Shown in pieces: positions 28,735-36,848 of a stretch of 64,000 bases of DNA. The stretch comes from Bordetella flabilis. GTDB lineage: Bacteria; Pseudomonadota; Gammaproteobacteria; Burkholderiales; Burkholderiaceae_B. Under the pieces are notes generated by a model. That model searched no databases. It had not been told where the DNA came from and saw only the letters and a list, made by a program, of their open reading frames with translations. The stretch lies in NCBI RefSeq assembly GCF_001676725.1, contig NZ_CP016172.1:4588001-4652000 (forward strand), read 5' to 3'. The translations under genes and the position numbers were made by a program. The first letter of the stretch is position 1; each line of letters begins with the position of its first letter.

Positions 28735-30249
28735 ATGACAGCCATGCTCGCGGCCCGGACAGCGGGCAAGGACAAGGCTATCCTGCTGGTCGCCTCCGCG
28801 GGCTGCGCGATGACCGTGCTGGATACGAATGTCGTAGGCATCGTGCTGCCCGCGATCGCGCGCGATCTGCAGGCCTCGTTCGCCCAGGTCGAATGGGTGA
28901 TCAGCGCTTACGTGCTTTGCTTCGCCGCCCTGCTGTTGCCAGCCGGGTCTATTGCCGACCGTTATGGCCGGCGACGCGTGTTCCTCGCCGGGATCACGGT
29001 ATTCGCGCTCGCCTCCCTGGCGTGTGGCCTGGCGCCCTCGGCGCCGGGCCTGTACCTGGCTCGGGGCGCGCAAGGTGTCGGAGCGGCTTTCCTGCTGGCA
29101 CCGTCACTGGCGATCATCGGCCATCGCTTCCACGAAGAACCTGCGCGCGGCCGGGCGTGGGGCGTCTGGGGGGGCATCATGGGCCTGACGATGGTCGTGG
29201 CGCCACTGATCGGCGGGGCAATCAACGGCTTACTCGGCTGGAGGTGGGCCTTCCACGTCAACATCCCGATTTGCGCCCTGCTCGCCGGCGCTGTATTGCG
29301 TCATGTCGACGAGTCGCGCGACACTCACGCGCGTCGCCTGGATTATCCCGGCATCGTGCTATTTGCCCTGGGGATGTTCTGCGCGACCTGGGCGCTGATC
29401 CAGGGGCCTGTCCACGGCTGGGATAGCAGCCCTGTCGTGTCGGGCGGTGTGGCGGGCCTGGCGCTATTCGCCGCGTTCGGGTGGGTCGAACGACGTATGC
29501 CTCATCCCATGCTGGACCTGGACATCTTTGCAGCGTGGCCGTTCCGAGGTGCGGTGATGGCGATGTTCGCCTATGCCGCATCGGTACAGGTCATGGCTTC
29601 GCTGCTGCCGCAATTCCTGCAGAATGGGCGCGGACACGGGCCGCTGGAAGCGGCGATGGCCATGCTGCCATTCGGCCTGGCGATGCTGTTCTTCCCGCAA
29701 GTCGGCCGTCGGCTGTCGTCCCGGCTGAATAGCGCGGGCATCCTGACGCTGGGGCTGGGTGTGGTGGCGTTGGGAAACTTCATTATGATATATGCCGCCC
29801 GCCAGCACGGCGAGGCCGCATCGATCATCGGCATGTGTACATTGGGTATGGGCGGCGGCTTGCTCAATGGTGAAACCCAGAAAGCGATCATGGGCACGAT
29901 ACCTCCGCATCGCGCCGGCATGGCCTCGGGTATCAGCACGACATCCCGTTTCTCGGGCATTCTGCTTGGCTTCGCGGGCCTGGGCGCCGTCCTGGCCAGC
30001 AATGCCCGCTCCGCGCTTGAACATGCCATGCCCGCCGCCCGACTGACCACCGAAGCGGGCTTTGTCGATAACGTCGTCGCGGGGGATCTCGATCGTGCCG
30101 TCACCGCCTATCCCGCAAGCCTCGCTGCAACCGTGGCAGCGATCGCCCGGAATGGCTATAGCATCGGATTCTCCCACGCATTTCTCGCGGCGGCCTTGCT
30201 GGCAGGCGGTTCGGCGGCAGCCGTGTTTGTCAGCATGAAAAAGCGTTAG
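28735..30249 (+). CDS. MFS drug:proton antiporter, DHA2 (EmrB/QacA) type, 14 spans
   Basis: 504 residues with about 14 hydrophobic segments. Motif C-like and A-like sequences are MTVLDTNVVGIVLPAIARDL in span 1 and GSIADRYGRRRVFLAGITVF after span 2. Typical DHA2 segments WRWAFHVNIPI and AMAMLPFGLAMLFFP follow. The ATG at 28735 is used; an overlap into the preceding gene is possible but unsupported. It lies in a LysR-controlled pair with the GlcG-like gene, so it may export a toxic aromatic or related compound. Substrate unknown. Confidence 0.9.
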   Translation: MTAMLAARTAGKDKAILLVASAGCAMTVLDTNVVGIVLPAIARDLQASFAQVEWVISAYVLCFAALLLPAGSIADRYGRRRVFLAGITVFALASLACGLAPSAPGLYLARGAQGVGAAFLLAPSLAIIGHRFHEEPARGRAWGVWGGIMGLTMVVAPLIGGAINGLLGWRWAFHVNIPICALLAGAVLRHVDESRDTHARRLDYPGIVLFALGMFCATWALIQGPVHGWDSSPVVSGGVAGLALFAAFGWVERRMPHPMLDLDIFAAWPFRGAVMAMFAYAASVQVMASLLPQFLQNGRGHGPLEAAMAMLPFGLAMLFFPQVGRRLSSRLNSAGILTLGLGVVALGNFIMIYAARQHGEAASIIGMCTLGMGGGLLNGETQKAIMGTIPPHRAGMASGISTTSRFSGILLGFAGLGAVLASNARSALEHAMPAARLTTEAGFVDNVVAGDLDRAVTAYPASLAATVAAIARNGYSIGFSHAFLAAALLAGGSAAAVFVSMKKR

Positions 30250-30336
30250 CCCGGTGTGAAGTACCGCGACGGCCGCACTGGGGCTGCCAGCCGGTAGGCG
30301 TTCGCGCGCCAGCCCGGAGAATTTTTTGCTTCGGAT

Positions 30337-30364
30337 GGAAGGATTCCGGCATCGCGTTCGTCTA
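30337..30364 (+). promoter_or_regulatory. ECF-sigma promoter candidate upstream of the DUF305 operon
   Basis: GGAAGG (30337-30342), 16-base spacer, CGTCTA (30359-30364). This matches the general ECF pattern GGAAC-N16/17-CGTC. Predicted start is about 30371, 30 bases before the DUF305 ATG. The operon it would drive encodes its own ECF sigma and anti-sigma, the usual autoregulatory layout. Confidence 0.5.
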
Positions 30365-30400
30365 CCCCTGTATTGGCGGACTTCCCAATACGAGGATGCA

Positions 30401-30835
30401 ATGAAGATTCTTTTTGCAGGCGGGAAACTCGGCGCCGCCCTGCTGCTGGCGGCCGGCATGGCACTGGGCGCGGCCGCCTGGGCAACCGAGAGCAACGAGG
30501 CGGCCTTTCTGGCCGAGAACAATGCCGCCATGGACCGGATGATGGCTGCCATGGCGGCACAGCCCAGTGGCGACATCGACCGGGACTTCGTCGCAATGAT
30601 GGCGCCCCACCACCAAGGCGCCATCGAGATGGCCCAGGCCGAGCTGCGTTACGGCAAGAACGAGCAACTGCGGCGCATCGCCCAGGAAATCATCGTCGAG
30701 CAGTTGCAGGAGATCGCCGCCATGCGCCTGGCCCTGGGCGAGCCGGCGCCTCCGTCGGCGCCCGCCCCGACGGGGCCCGAACCGGCTCCCGCCGCGCCGG
30801 CCCCCATGTCCATGTCCCATCACCACGGTATGTGA
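30401..30835 (+). CDS. DUF305 exported Met/His-rich protein
   Basis: 144 residues with signal peptide (about 1-27, ending AAAWA). The DUF305 core follows: FLAENNAAMDRMMAAMAAQP, DIDRDFVAMMAPHHQGAIEM and AQAELRYGKNEQLRRIAQEI. The C-terminal tail is Pro/Ala-rich and ends MSMSHHHGM. DUF305 proteins include CopM-like periplasmic copper binders, and the MMAPHHQGA and terminal Met/His cluster are candidate metal ligands. First gene of a four-gene operon ending in ECF sigma/anti-sigma genes, which suggests a cell-envelope or metal stress response. Confidence 0.87.
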   Translation: MKILFAGGKLGAALLLAAGMALGAAAWATESNEAAFLAENNAAMDRMMAAMAAQPSGDIDRDFVAMMAPHHQGAIEMAQAELRYGKNEQLRRIAQEIIVEQLQEIAAMRLALGEPAPPSAPAPTGPEPAPAAPAPMSMSHHHGM

Positions 30836-30856
30836 TCTCCCCGGGAGTACTAAGCA

Positions 30857-32332
30857 ATGAAGCGCATGTTTGTCTTGAATGTCCTGGCGGGCGCCGTGCT
30901 GGCGGCTGCCAGCGTGTTGTCGCAAGCCGGCCAGGCGCCAGGCGCGTCCGGTGCAGCGGATGTACCGGTCAGCCACCGCGACCGTGTCTACGCCGCCGAA
31001 CAGTTCTCGAATACCGTCTCGGTCACCGACCCGGTCGATAATCGGCTGCTAGGCGTGATCCGCCTCGGCGATCCCGCGCCGGGCAATTTCAGTCCGCTGT
31101 ATCGCGGCCAGGTCCTGGTGCACGGCATGGGTTATTCGCCCGACCATCGGACCCTGGCTGTCGTGTCCATAGGCTCCAATTCGGTAACCTTCATCGATAC
31201 GGCCACCAATGCGGTAAAGCACGTCACCTATGTCGGCCGTTCGCCGCATGAAGCGTTCTACACGCCGGACGGCAAGGAAGTCTGGGTCACCGTGCGTGGC
31301 GAAAACTACGTGTCGGTGATCGACGCTTCGACCTACAAGGAAAAAACCCGCATCACTACGGCGGCGGGGCCCGGCATGCAGATATTCTCGCCGGACGGCA
31401 AGTATGGCTATGTCTGCTCGTCGTTCAATCCGGAGACCGTGGTGGTCCAGGTATCGACCCACAAGATCGTCGGCCGCGTGCCCCAGGCCAGCCCCTTCTG
31501 CCCGAATATCGCTGCCACGCCGGATGGCAAACAGGTATGGTTCACCCTGAAAGACGTGGGCAAGGTGCAGGTATTCGACGCGCGCCCGCCGTTCAAGTTG
31601 CTCAAGACCCTGGATACCGGGCCCATCACCAATCATGTGAACTTTGCCCGGAACCGGGCCGGAAGCTTCGCGTACGTGACGGTCGGCGGCCTCAACCAGG
31701 TCAAGGTATTTCGCACGGACGACTACACGCAGATCGCCACGATCCCGGTCGGCAAGCTGCCCCATGGCGTCTGGCCGTCCGGCGACGGCACGCGTGTCTA
31801 CGTGGGCCTGGAAAACGCAGACGCGCTGGCAGCCATCGACACCGCGACCAATACGGTCATTGCCAACGTACCCATCGGCCAGGCGCCGCAGGCCATCGCC
31901 TATGTGCCCGGCGCGGTACCCCAGGGTGACGGCATGCAGAATCTGCAGCCGCTGGGCGTGGCCGGACAGGCAGCCCACCTGACCTTGCACGCAATCAAGG
32001 ACGGCAAGCCGCAGTCAGACAGTATGCCGCCGACCTCCGTCAGCCTGTTCGACCAGGGACTGCTGCAGGTGCTGCAGGCGTCCGCGACCGGCCTGGACCC
32101 CAAGCGTCCGTACGTGCTGGCCTTGTCCAGGCAGCCAGACGGCGGCGGCGAGCTTCAGCCGCTGGCCAGCTTCGTCACCAATCCGGCGGGATCGGCTATC
32201 GTCAATGCCATCGGCCCCATACGCCAGCTGGTACAGGCCGATGCGACGGCAAACGACGTGCAGCGCTATCTGGTGATCGCGCCGCAGGCGGATGGCAAGC
32301 CGGGCGCGCCGGTGCAGGTACAGGCGCTTTGA
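30857..32332 (+). CDS. Exported YVTN-type beta-propeller protein
   Basis: 491 residues with signal peptide (about 1-24). Six or seven repeated blades follow between about 40 and 345, each with the pattern seen in VYAAEQFSNTVSVTDPVDNR, VTFIDTATNAVKHVTYVGRS, VWVTVRGENYVSVIDAS and VYVGLENADALAAIDTATNT. The last 130 residues form a separate region (THLTLHAIKDGK-like) of unknown fold. YncE-type propellers sit in the periplasm and bind DNA, metal or protein partners. Here it is sandwiched between DUF305 and the ECF sigma gene (gaps 21 and 18 bases), so it belongs to the same response. Confidence 0.87.
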   Translation: MKRMFVLNVLAGAVLAAASVLSQAGQAPGASGAADVPVSHRDRVYAAEQFSNTVSVTDPVDNRLLGVIRLGDPAPGNFSPLYRGQVLVHGMGYSPDHRTLAVVSIGSNSVTFIDTATNAVKHVTYVGRSPHEAFYTPDGKEVWVTVRGENYVSVIDASTYKEKTRITTAAGPGMQIFSPDGKYGYVCSSFNPETVVVQVSTHKIVGRVPQASPFCPNIAATPDGKQVWFTLKDVGKVQVFDARPPFKLLKTLDTGPITNHVNFARNRAGSFAYVTVGGLNQVKVFRTDDYTQIATIPVGKLPHGVWPSGDGTRVYVGLENADALAAIDTATNTVIANVPIGQAPQAIAYVPGAVPQGDGMQNLQPLGVAGQAAHLTLHAIKDGKPQSDSMPPTSVSLFDQGLLQVLQASATGLDPKRPYVLALSRQPDGGGELQPLASFVTNPAGSAIVNAIGPIRQLVQADATANDVQRYLVIAPQADGKPGAPVQVQAL

Positions 32333-32350
32333 TGGCATAAGGATGCTTCC

Positions 32351-32902
32351 TTGGACGATATGATGCGGCTCGTCGAGCCGCTGATCCCCTCACTGCGCCG
32401 CTATGCGCGCGCCCTGCTGCACGACAGGTCGGCGGCGGACGATCTGGTGCAGGATTGCCTGGAGCGGGTCATTGGCCGCTGGCATCAGCGGCGCGACGGC
32501 GGCGATGCGCGCAAATGGGTGTTCGCCATCCTTCACAACTTGGCCATGGACCAATTGCGGCGCGCACGTCCGCGCGGGGGCGACGTGCCGCTGGATGCGG
32601 TGGATGACGCGGCGCTGGCGGTGCGAGGGTCACAAGAAGACGGGCTGCATTATGGTGATGTGCTGCGGGCGCTGGAGCAGTTGCCGGAGGAACAGCGCAG
32701 TGTCCTGCTGCTGGTGTCGGTGGAAGATATGACTTACGAAGAAGCCGCCAAGGTGCTGGACATTCCCACCGGGACCGTCACATCGCGCCTGTCGCGGGCA
32801 AGGGAAAAGCTGTTGCGCATCATGCGCGGTGCCGTGACGGTTGACCCGCGCAGTAATGCGCCGGAGGCGACAGGCCGCGCGGTATTGCGGAGAGTGAAAT
32901 GA
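32351..32902 (+). CDS. ECF-family RNA polymerase sigma factor
   Basis: 183 residues: region 2 (LRRYARALLHDRSAADDLVQ DCLERVIGRW, KWVFAILHNLAMDQLRRARP) and region 4 (LEQLPEEQRSVLLLVSVEDM, TYEEAAKVLDIPTGTVTSRL SRAREKLLRI). The TTG at 32351 is taken as start because AAGGA lies 7 bases before it; an ATG three codons later is further from that site. It overlaps the anti-sigma gene by 4 bases (ATGA). Confidence 0.93.
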   Translation: MDDMMRLVEPLIPSLRRYARALLHDRSAADDLVQDCLERVIGRWHQRRDGGDARKWVFAILHNLAMDQLRRARPRGGDVPLDAVDDAALAVRGSQEDGLHYGDVLRALEQLPEEQRSVLLLVSVEDMTYEEAAKVLDIPTGTVTSRLSRAREKLLRIMRGAVTVDPRSNAPEATGRAVLRRVK

Positions 32903-33690
32903 CCAAGGGCGAGGCCCCTGTGCGGGAAGAGGACTTGCACGCCTACGTTGATGGTGCGCTCGAGGGCGCGCGGCGCAGGCAGATCGAAGACTACCTGGCC
33001 AGGCACCCCGATGTCGCGGCACGGGTGCAAGGCCATGCCGACCTGCGCCAGCGACTGCGCGATGCGCTGGCGCAGGTCACCGAAGAGCCCATTCCCCCGG
33101 AACTCGATCTGGGCCGCATGGTGGAAGCCCACCGCCAGCGCCGTCGTGTTCCCTGGCGGATCGCGGCGTCGATCGTGCTGGCGTTGGGCATAGGCGGCGT
33201 GGGTGGCTGGAACCTGCGCAGCACGTCGCAGGCGCCAGCCGGAGGAATCGCCGCGTTGGCCCGCGAGGCGGCAGCCAGCTACCAGGTCTATGCGGCCGAT
33301 CCCACGCGCCCGGTCGAAATGCCGGCCGCCGCGAGCGCGCAACTGGTGACATGGATTTCGCAACGGCTGGGGCGTCCCATCGCCCTACCCGACCTGGCCC
33401 CGGCCGGCTACCGCTTCATCGGCGGCCGCCTGGTCTCCACGGAACATGGTCCGGCGGGCCTGTTCATGTACGACGATGCGCAAGGCAAGCGAATCGCCGT
33501 GATGGTGCGGCCCATGGCCGTGGAGCGCAACACGCCGATGTCGGCGCACGAGCAGGACGGCGTGGCGGGCTACGCCTGGTCGGACCAGGGCCTGGGCTAC
33601 AGCGTGGTCGCACCCGCGTCCGCAGCGGATATCCATCCCGTGGCCGACGAAGTGCGGCGCCAGGCCGACATCCGCCCCAGGCGCGGATGA
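32899..33690 (+). CDS. Membrane-bound anti-sigma factor lacking the zinc motif
   Basis: 263 residues. The N-terminal cytosolic domain VREEDLHAYVDGALEGARRR QIEDYLARHP (residues 8-37) is typical of RsiW/anti-sigma proteins. A single membrane span lies at about 85-103 (WRIAASIVLALGIGGVGGW), followed by a periplasmic domain of 160 residues. The His of the ZAS motif HxxxCxxC is present in DLHAYVDG but no cysteine follows, so it is a zinc-free type. The coupled ECF gene is directly upstream. Confidence 0.88.
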   Translation: MTKGEAPVREEDLHAYVDGALEGARRRQIEDYLARHPDVAARVQGHADLRQRLRDALAQVTEEPIPPELDLGRMVEAHRQRRRVPWRIAASIVLALGIGGVGGWNLRSTSQAPAGGIAALAREAAASYQVYAADPTRPVEMPAAASAQLVTWISQRLGRPIALPDLAPAGYRFIGGRLVSTEHGPAGLFMYDDAQGKRIAVMVRPMAVERNTPMSAHEQDGVAGYAWSDQGLGYSVVAPASAADIHPVADEVRRQADIRPRRG

Positions 33691-33742
33691 TCGCTATTCC
33701 GCGCGGCACGGCCTTGCGATATGGGGCCGCCCGCCGGCGGCG

Positions 33743-34489
33743 TCACGCCGTCAGCACGTAGTGGATCTTGTATTCCTCGCGATATACGGTCTCGCCCCAT
33801 AGCAGTGCGATATCGCGCTTGTCCAGGAACGTGTGGGTGCGCACGAGGACGGGGCGCGAGCGCTCGATGTCCAGGTGCCTGGCGATGTCGGCAGGCGGCA
33901 GGGACACGCGCACCGCGTTGATGAACTTCACGATGGGCGTGTGCATATGGTGTTCGAGGATGTGCTGGACCGCGTGCCGGGCCAGCATTTCTTCGGTCAT
34001 CCCGCTGGCCACCAGCGCCGGCATGTAGCGCCGCTCATAGGCGAAGGGCTGTCCGGCAAGGATTCTTATGCGCCGCAGTTCGAATACCGGCTCGTCCCCG
34101 CCCAGCCGCAGCGCCTCACGCACATGGTCGTCCACGGGCGCTTGCGCGAACGACACCACCTTGTAGACCAGGTCCTTGCCGCTGGCGAAGATGTCGCGCT
34201 CGAAATACGCCAGGTTGTGCGTATCCACGGTGGTGTCGACGGCCGGCTGCGCGACGAAGCTGCCCGCGCCCCGACGGCGTTCGATCAGGCCTTCGAACAC
34301 CAATTGCTGCAGCGCATGCACGACGGTCGCCTTCGTCGTCCCGAACTGCTGCGCCAATTCGGCCTCCGTGGGAAGCCGGCCGCCGGGGGCATACGTGCCG
34401 TTTCCGATGGCTGCCCGCAGCGCATTCTGGATGACTAGGTACAGGGGCATACCCGAACCCGCGCCCGTCTTGGTTGACTTTAAAACCAT
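33743..34489 (-). CDS. GntR-family regulator, HutC/UTRA subfamily
   Basis: 248 residues. Winged helix LYLVIQNALRAAIGNGTYAP GGRLPTEAELAQQFGTTKAT VVHALQQLVFEGLIERRRGA (about 16-75); UTRA effector domain (about 95-240) ending TVYREEYKIHYVLTA. Start either ATG at 34489, inside a 12-base palindrome, or ATG at 34450; neither has a clear ribosome site. Divergent from the methylaspartate ammonia-lyase-like gene, which it presumably controls together with itself. Confidence 0.9.
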   Translation of the reverse strand: MVLKSTKTGAGSGMPLYLVIQNALRAAIGNGTYAPGGRLPTEAELAQQFGTTKATVVHALQQLVFEGLIERRRGAGSFVAQPAVDTTVDTHNLAYFERDIFASGKDLVYKVVSFAQAPVDDHVREALRLGGDEPVFELRRIRILAGQPFAYERRYMPALVASGMTEEMLARHAVQHILEHHMHTPIVKFINAVRVSLPPADIARHLDIERSRPVLVRTHTFLDKRDIALLWGETVYREEYKIHYVLTA

Positions 34490-34499
34490 AGTTAACTAT
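34488..34499. promoter_or_regulatory. Perfect palindrome ATAGTTAACTAT, GntR-UTRA operator candidate
   Basis: A 12-base perfect inverted repeat between gntR and the ammonia-lyase-like gene, overlapping the first two bases of the gntR ATG (34489-34487). It is flanked by TTTAAAA on the left and TTTTTAAA on the right, giving an AT-rich extended dyad in otherwise GC-rich DNA. The position fits autoregulation. Confidence 0.5.
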
Positions 34500-34597
34500 T
34501 CTTTTTAAAAGGCGAAGCTTACCGCACCATGAGCGTTCCTGGGCACCCGGGGTACGGCGAAGGACAGGCGCGTCGGCCGACATCACATGGGAGCATC

Positions 34598-35839
34598 ATG
34601 GGCAGCAAAACAACTCCGTTCCGGATAGCCAATGTTCGCGTGGACGTCGGCATCGGCGGTTATTGGATACACGACCAGGCGGCCGTTCAAGGATCCGGGG
34701 CACGCCCCGACGGCTTTTTCTTCGACGGCGAGCCGAGTTCCAGCGCCTTTCCGGCGGTGCGCTCGCCAAGCATAGCCTACCTGATATCGCTGGAACTCGA
34801 CGATGGCCAGGTAGCCTATGGCGACTGCGTGACCGTGGCGAACGCCGGGCATGCGGGACGTCCCAACCCATTGCGCGAGCACGATGCCGGCAAAACAGGC
34901 AAAGCGCTGGCCGCGGCATTGAAGGGACGGCAGTTCGACGGCTTCCGCCCGGCTGCCGCCGTGCTGGAAGCCCTGGATCTCCCGCCTGAACTCGTGCTGC
35001 CAGTTCAGTTCGGCGCCTCCCAGGCGTTGCTGGGCGCGGCGGCGCTGGCGCGCAAGGCGCCCATGCGCGACGTGCTGCTGGACGAGTTCGATCTGGAAAA
35101 GCCCCGCACGCTGCCCGGCTTCGCCGGATCGTGCGGCGGCGACTGGGAAGCCAATGTAGACAAGGCGATCGTGCGCCACGTCGACATGTTCCCGCAGTCC
35201 GCCATCCAGACCGCGGCCGAATGCGAGCGTCTTCCCGAATACGCGTCGTGGATCATGCGGCGTATCGAGAAATGGGGCGGCGCCGGCTACCTGCCCGACC
35301 TGCACTTCGACTTTCATTCCTCTCTGGGGCGCCTGTTGAACAACGACGAGGACAAGGTCATCGATTACCTGGCGGGAATCTGTGCGCGTACGCCGACCCT
35401 GCAGGTCTACTTCGAGGACCCCATGCATGCGCGCGGCTCGGAGGAAGCGCTGGCCCGCATGCGGTCCCTGCGCGAGAAACTGTCGTCGCGCGTCGAGAAC
35501 TGCCGCCTGATCGCGGACGAATGGGCCAACGGTCCCGGCAAGGTGGCGCAGTTCGCGCAGGCGCGGGCCGCGCACGCGATCCAGATCAAGATGCCGGACA
35601 ACGGATCCCTGCTGACGACGATCGAGGCCGTGCAGGCATGCAAGCAGAATGATGTGCTGGCCTACCTGGGGGGAAGCTGCAACGAGACCGATATCTCGGC
35701 GCGTGCCACCGTGCACGTGGGCCTGGCGTTCGGCGCCTGGCGCCTGTTCACCAAGCCGGGCATGGGTTTCGATGAAGGCTTGATGGTGTTGAAGAACGAA
35801 ATGAGCAGGACCGTCGGCCGTGACGCGCCTGCCACATAA
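34598..35839 (+). CDS. Methylaspartate ammonia-lyase homologue with substituted active site
   Basis: Enolase-superfamily lyase; the known enzyme converts (2S,3S)-3-methylaspartate to mesaconate and ammonia. Length (413 aa) and numbering match the Clostridium tetanomorphum enzyme. Mg ligands are Asp238 (LHFDFHSS), Glu273 (VYFEDPMH) and Asp307 (LIADEWAN); also Gln329 and the base Lys331 (IQIKMPDNG), and Cys361 (LGGSCNETD) beside Ser360 for Thr360. The second base His194 (context VLPH) aligns with Gln200 (MFPQ), and Gln172 (FAQSG) aligns with Gly177 (FAGSC). Stereochemistry or substrate may therefore differ. ATG at 34598 has GGGAG upstream. No glutamate mutase genes are near. Followed by Bug 3, a PrpD-like enzyme and an MFS gene. 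Confidence 0.88.
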   Translation: MGSKTTPFRIANVRVDVGIGGYWIHDQAAVQGSGARPDGFFFDGEPSSSAFPAVRSPSIAYLISLELDDGQVAYGDCVTVANAGHAGRPNPLREHDAGKTGKALAAALKGRQFDGFRPAAAVLEALDLPPELVLPVQFGASQALLGAAALARKAPMRDVLLDEFDLEKPRTLPGFAGSCGGDWEANVDKAIVRHVDMFPQSAIQTAAECERLPEYASWIMRRIEKWGGAGYLPDLHFDFHSSLGRLLNNDEDKVIDYLAGICARTPTLQVYFEDPMHARGSEEALARMRSLREKLSSRVENCRLIADEWANGPGKVAQFAQARAAHAIQIKMPDNGSLLTTIEAVQACKQNDVLAYLGGSCNETDISARATVHVGLAFGAWRLFTKPGMGFDEGLMVLKNEMSRTVGRDAPAT

Positions 35840-35855
35840 AGGGAAGGAGAACATC

Positions 35856-36848
35856 ATGACATTGACCAAGGCTGCGCGCCATCTGGCGCTGGGCTTGTGG
35901 ATGCTGGCCGGCGTCGCCGCCACGACAGCCGCCGCGCCGGCACAGGACTATCCGGACAAGTCCATCAAAATGGTCGTCCCCTTCCCGGCCGGCGCCGCCA
36001 CGGACGCCATCGCGCGCCTAGTGGCCCAGAAACTGGCGGCCAAATGGAATGTACCGGTCATCGTGGAAAACCGTGCCGGCGCGACCGGCAGTATCGGGTC
36101 GAACTACGTCGCCAAGTCGGCCCCAGACGGCTACACCTTGCTGGTCGCTACCAGCAGCAGTCATACCATGGCGCCCTACCTGAGCGAGCACAACACCTGG
36201 GATCCCGTCAAGGATTTCGAGCCAGTGGGACTGCTCGCGTGGGCGCCCAACGTGCTGGTGGTCAATCCCAAGCTGAAGGTGCACACGGTCAAGGAACTTA
36301 TCGCGCTGCTGAAAAAGTCGCCGGGACACTACACCTTCGCATCGTCCGGCACAGGCAGTTCGATCCAGCTGGCTGGCGAACTGTTCAAGACGCAAGCCGG
36401 GGTGAAGATGGTGCACGTGCCTTACAAGGGCGCGGCGCCAGCCATCACCGACCTGGTGGGCGGACAAGTCGACATGATGTTCGACACGGTCGCCCAGTCC
36501 TTGCCATTCATCCAGACAGGGAAGCTCACCGCCCTGGCGGTGACCCCGCTGAAGCGATCCGGCTCGCTGCCGCAGGTTCCCACCATGCAGGAAGCGGGCG
36601 TCAAGGACTACGAAATGGCGGCCTGGATCGGCCTGCTGGCGCCGGCCGGAACGCCGCGGGATGTGGTGGAAGAACTGAGCGATGCGTTGCGCGAAGTCCT
36701 GAACATGCCGGACGTGCGTGAGCAGATGGCACAACGCGGCCTCGACCAGCCTACGGAAACCCGTCAGCAGTTCGGCGAGCTGATCGCCAGGGAGTTGCCC
36801 AGGTACGCTGACATCATGCGCCAGGCCGGCCTGAAGCCGGGCAGTTGA
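35856..36848 (+). CDS. Bug/TctC-family periplasmic receptor (3)
   Basis: 330 aa with signal peptide (about 1-29, ending TAAAPAQ). Then QDYPDKSIKMVVPFPAGAAT, VENRAGATGSIGSNYVAKSA, PDGYTLLVATSSS and VHVPYKGAAPAITDLVGGQV. Strong GGGAAGGAGA ribosome site. It starts 16 bases after the ammonia-lyase-like gene, and its stop overlaps the PrpD-like start. Ligand probably a di- or amino-dicarboxylate, inferred from the enzymes. Confidence 0.93.
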   Translation: MTLTKAARHLALGLWMLAGVAATTAAAPAQDYPDKSIKMVVPFPAGAATDAIARLVAQKLAAKWNVPVIVENRAGATGSIGSNYVAKSAPDGYTLLVATSSSHTMAPYLSEHNTWDPVKDFEPVGLLAWAPNVLVVNPKLKVHTVKELIALLKKSPGHYTFASSGTGSSIQLAGELFKTQAGVKMVHVPYKGAAPAITDLVGGQVDMMFDTVAQSLPFIQTGKLTALAVTPLKRSGSLPQVPTMQEAGVKDYEMAAWIGLLAPAGTPRDVVEELSDALREVLNMPDVREQMAQRGLDQPTETRQQFGELIARELPRYADIMRQAGLKPGS

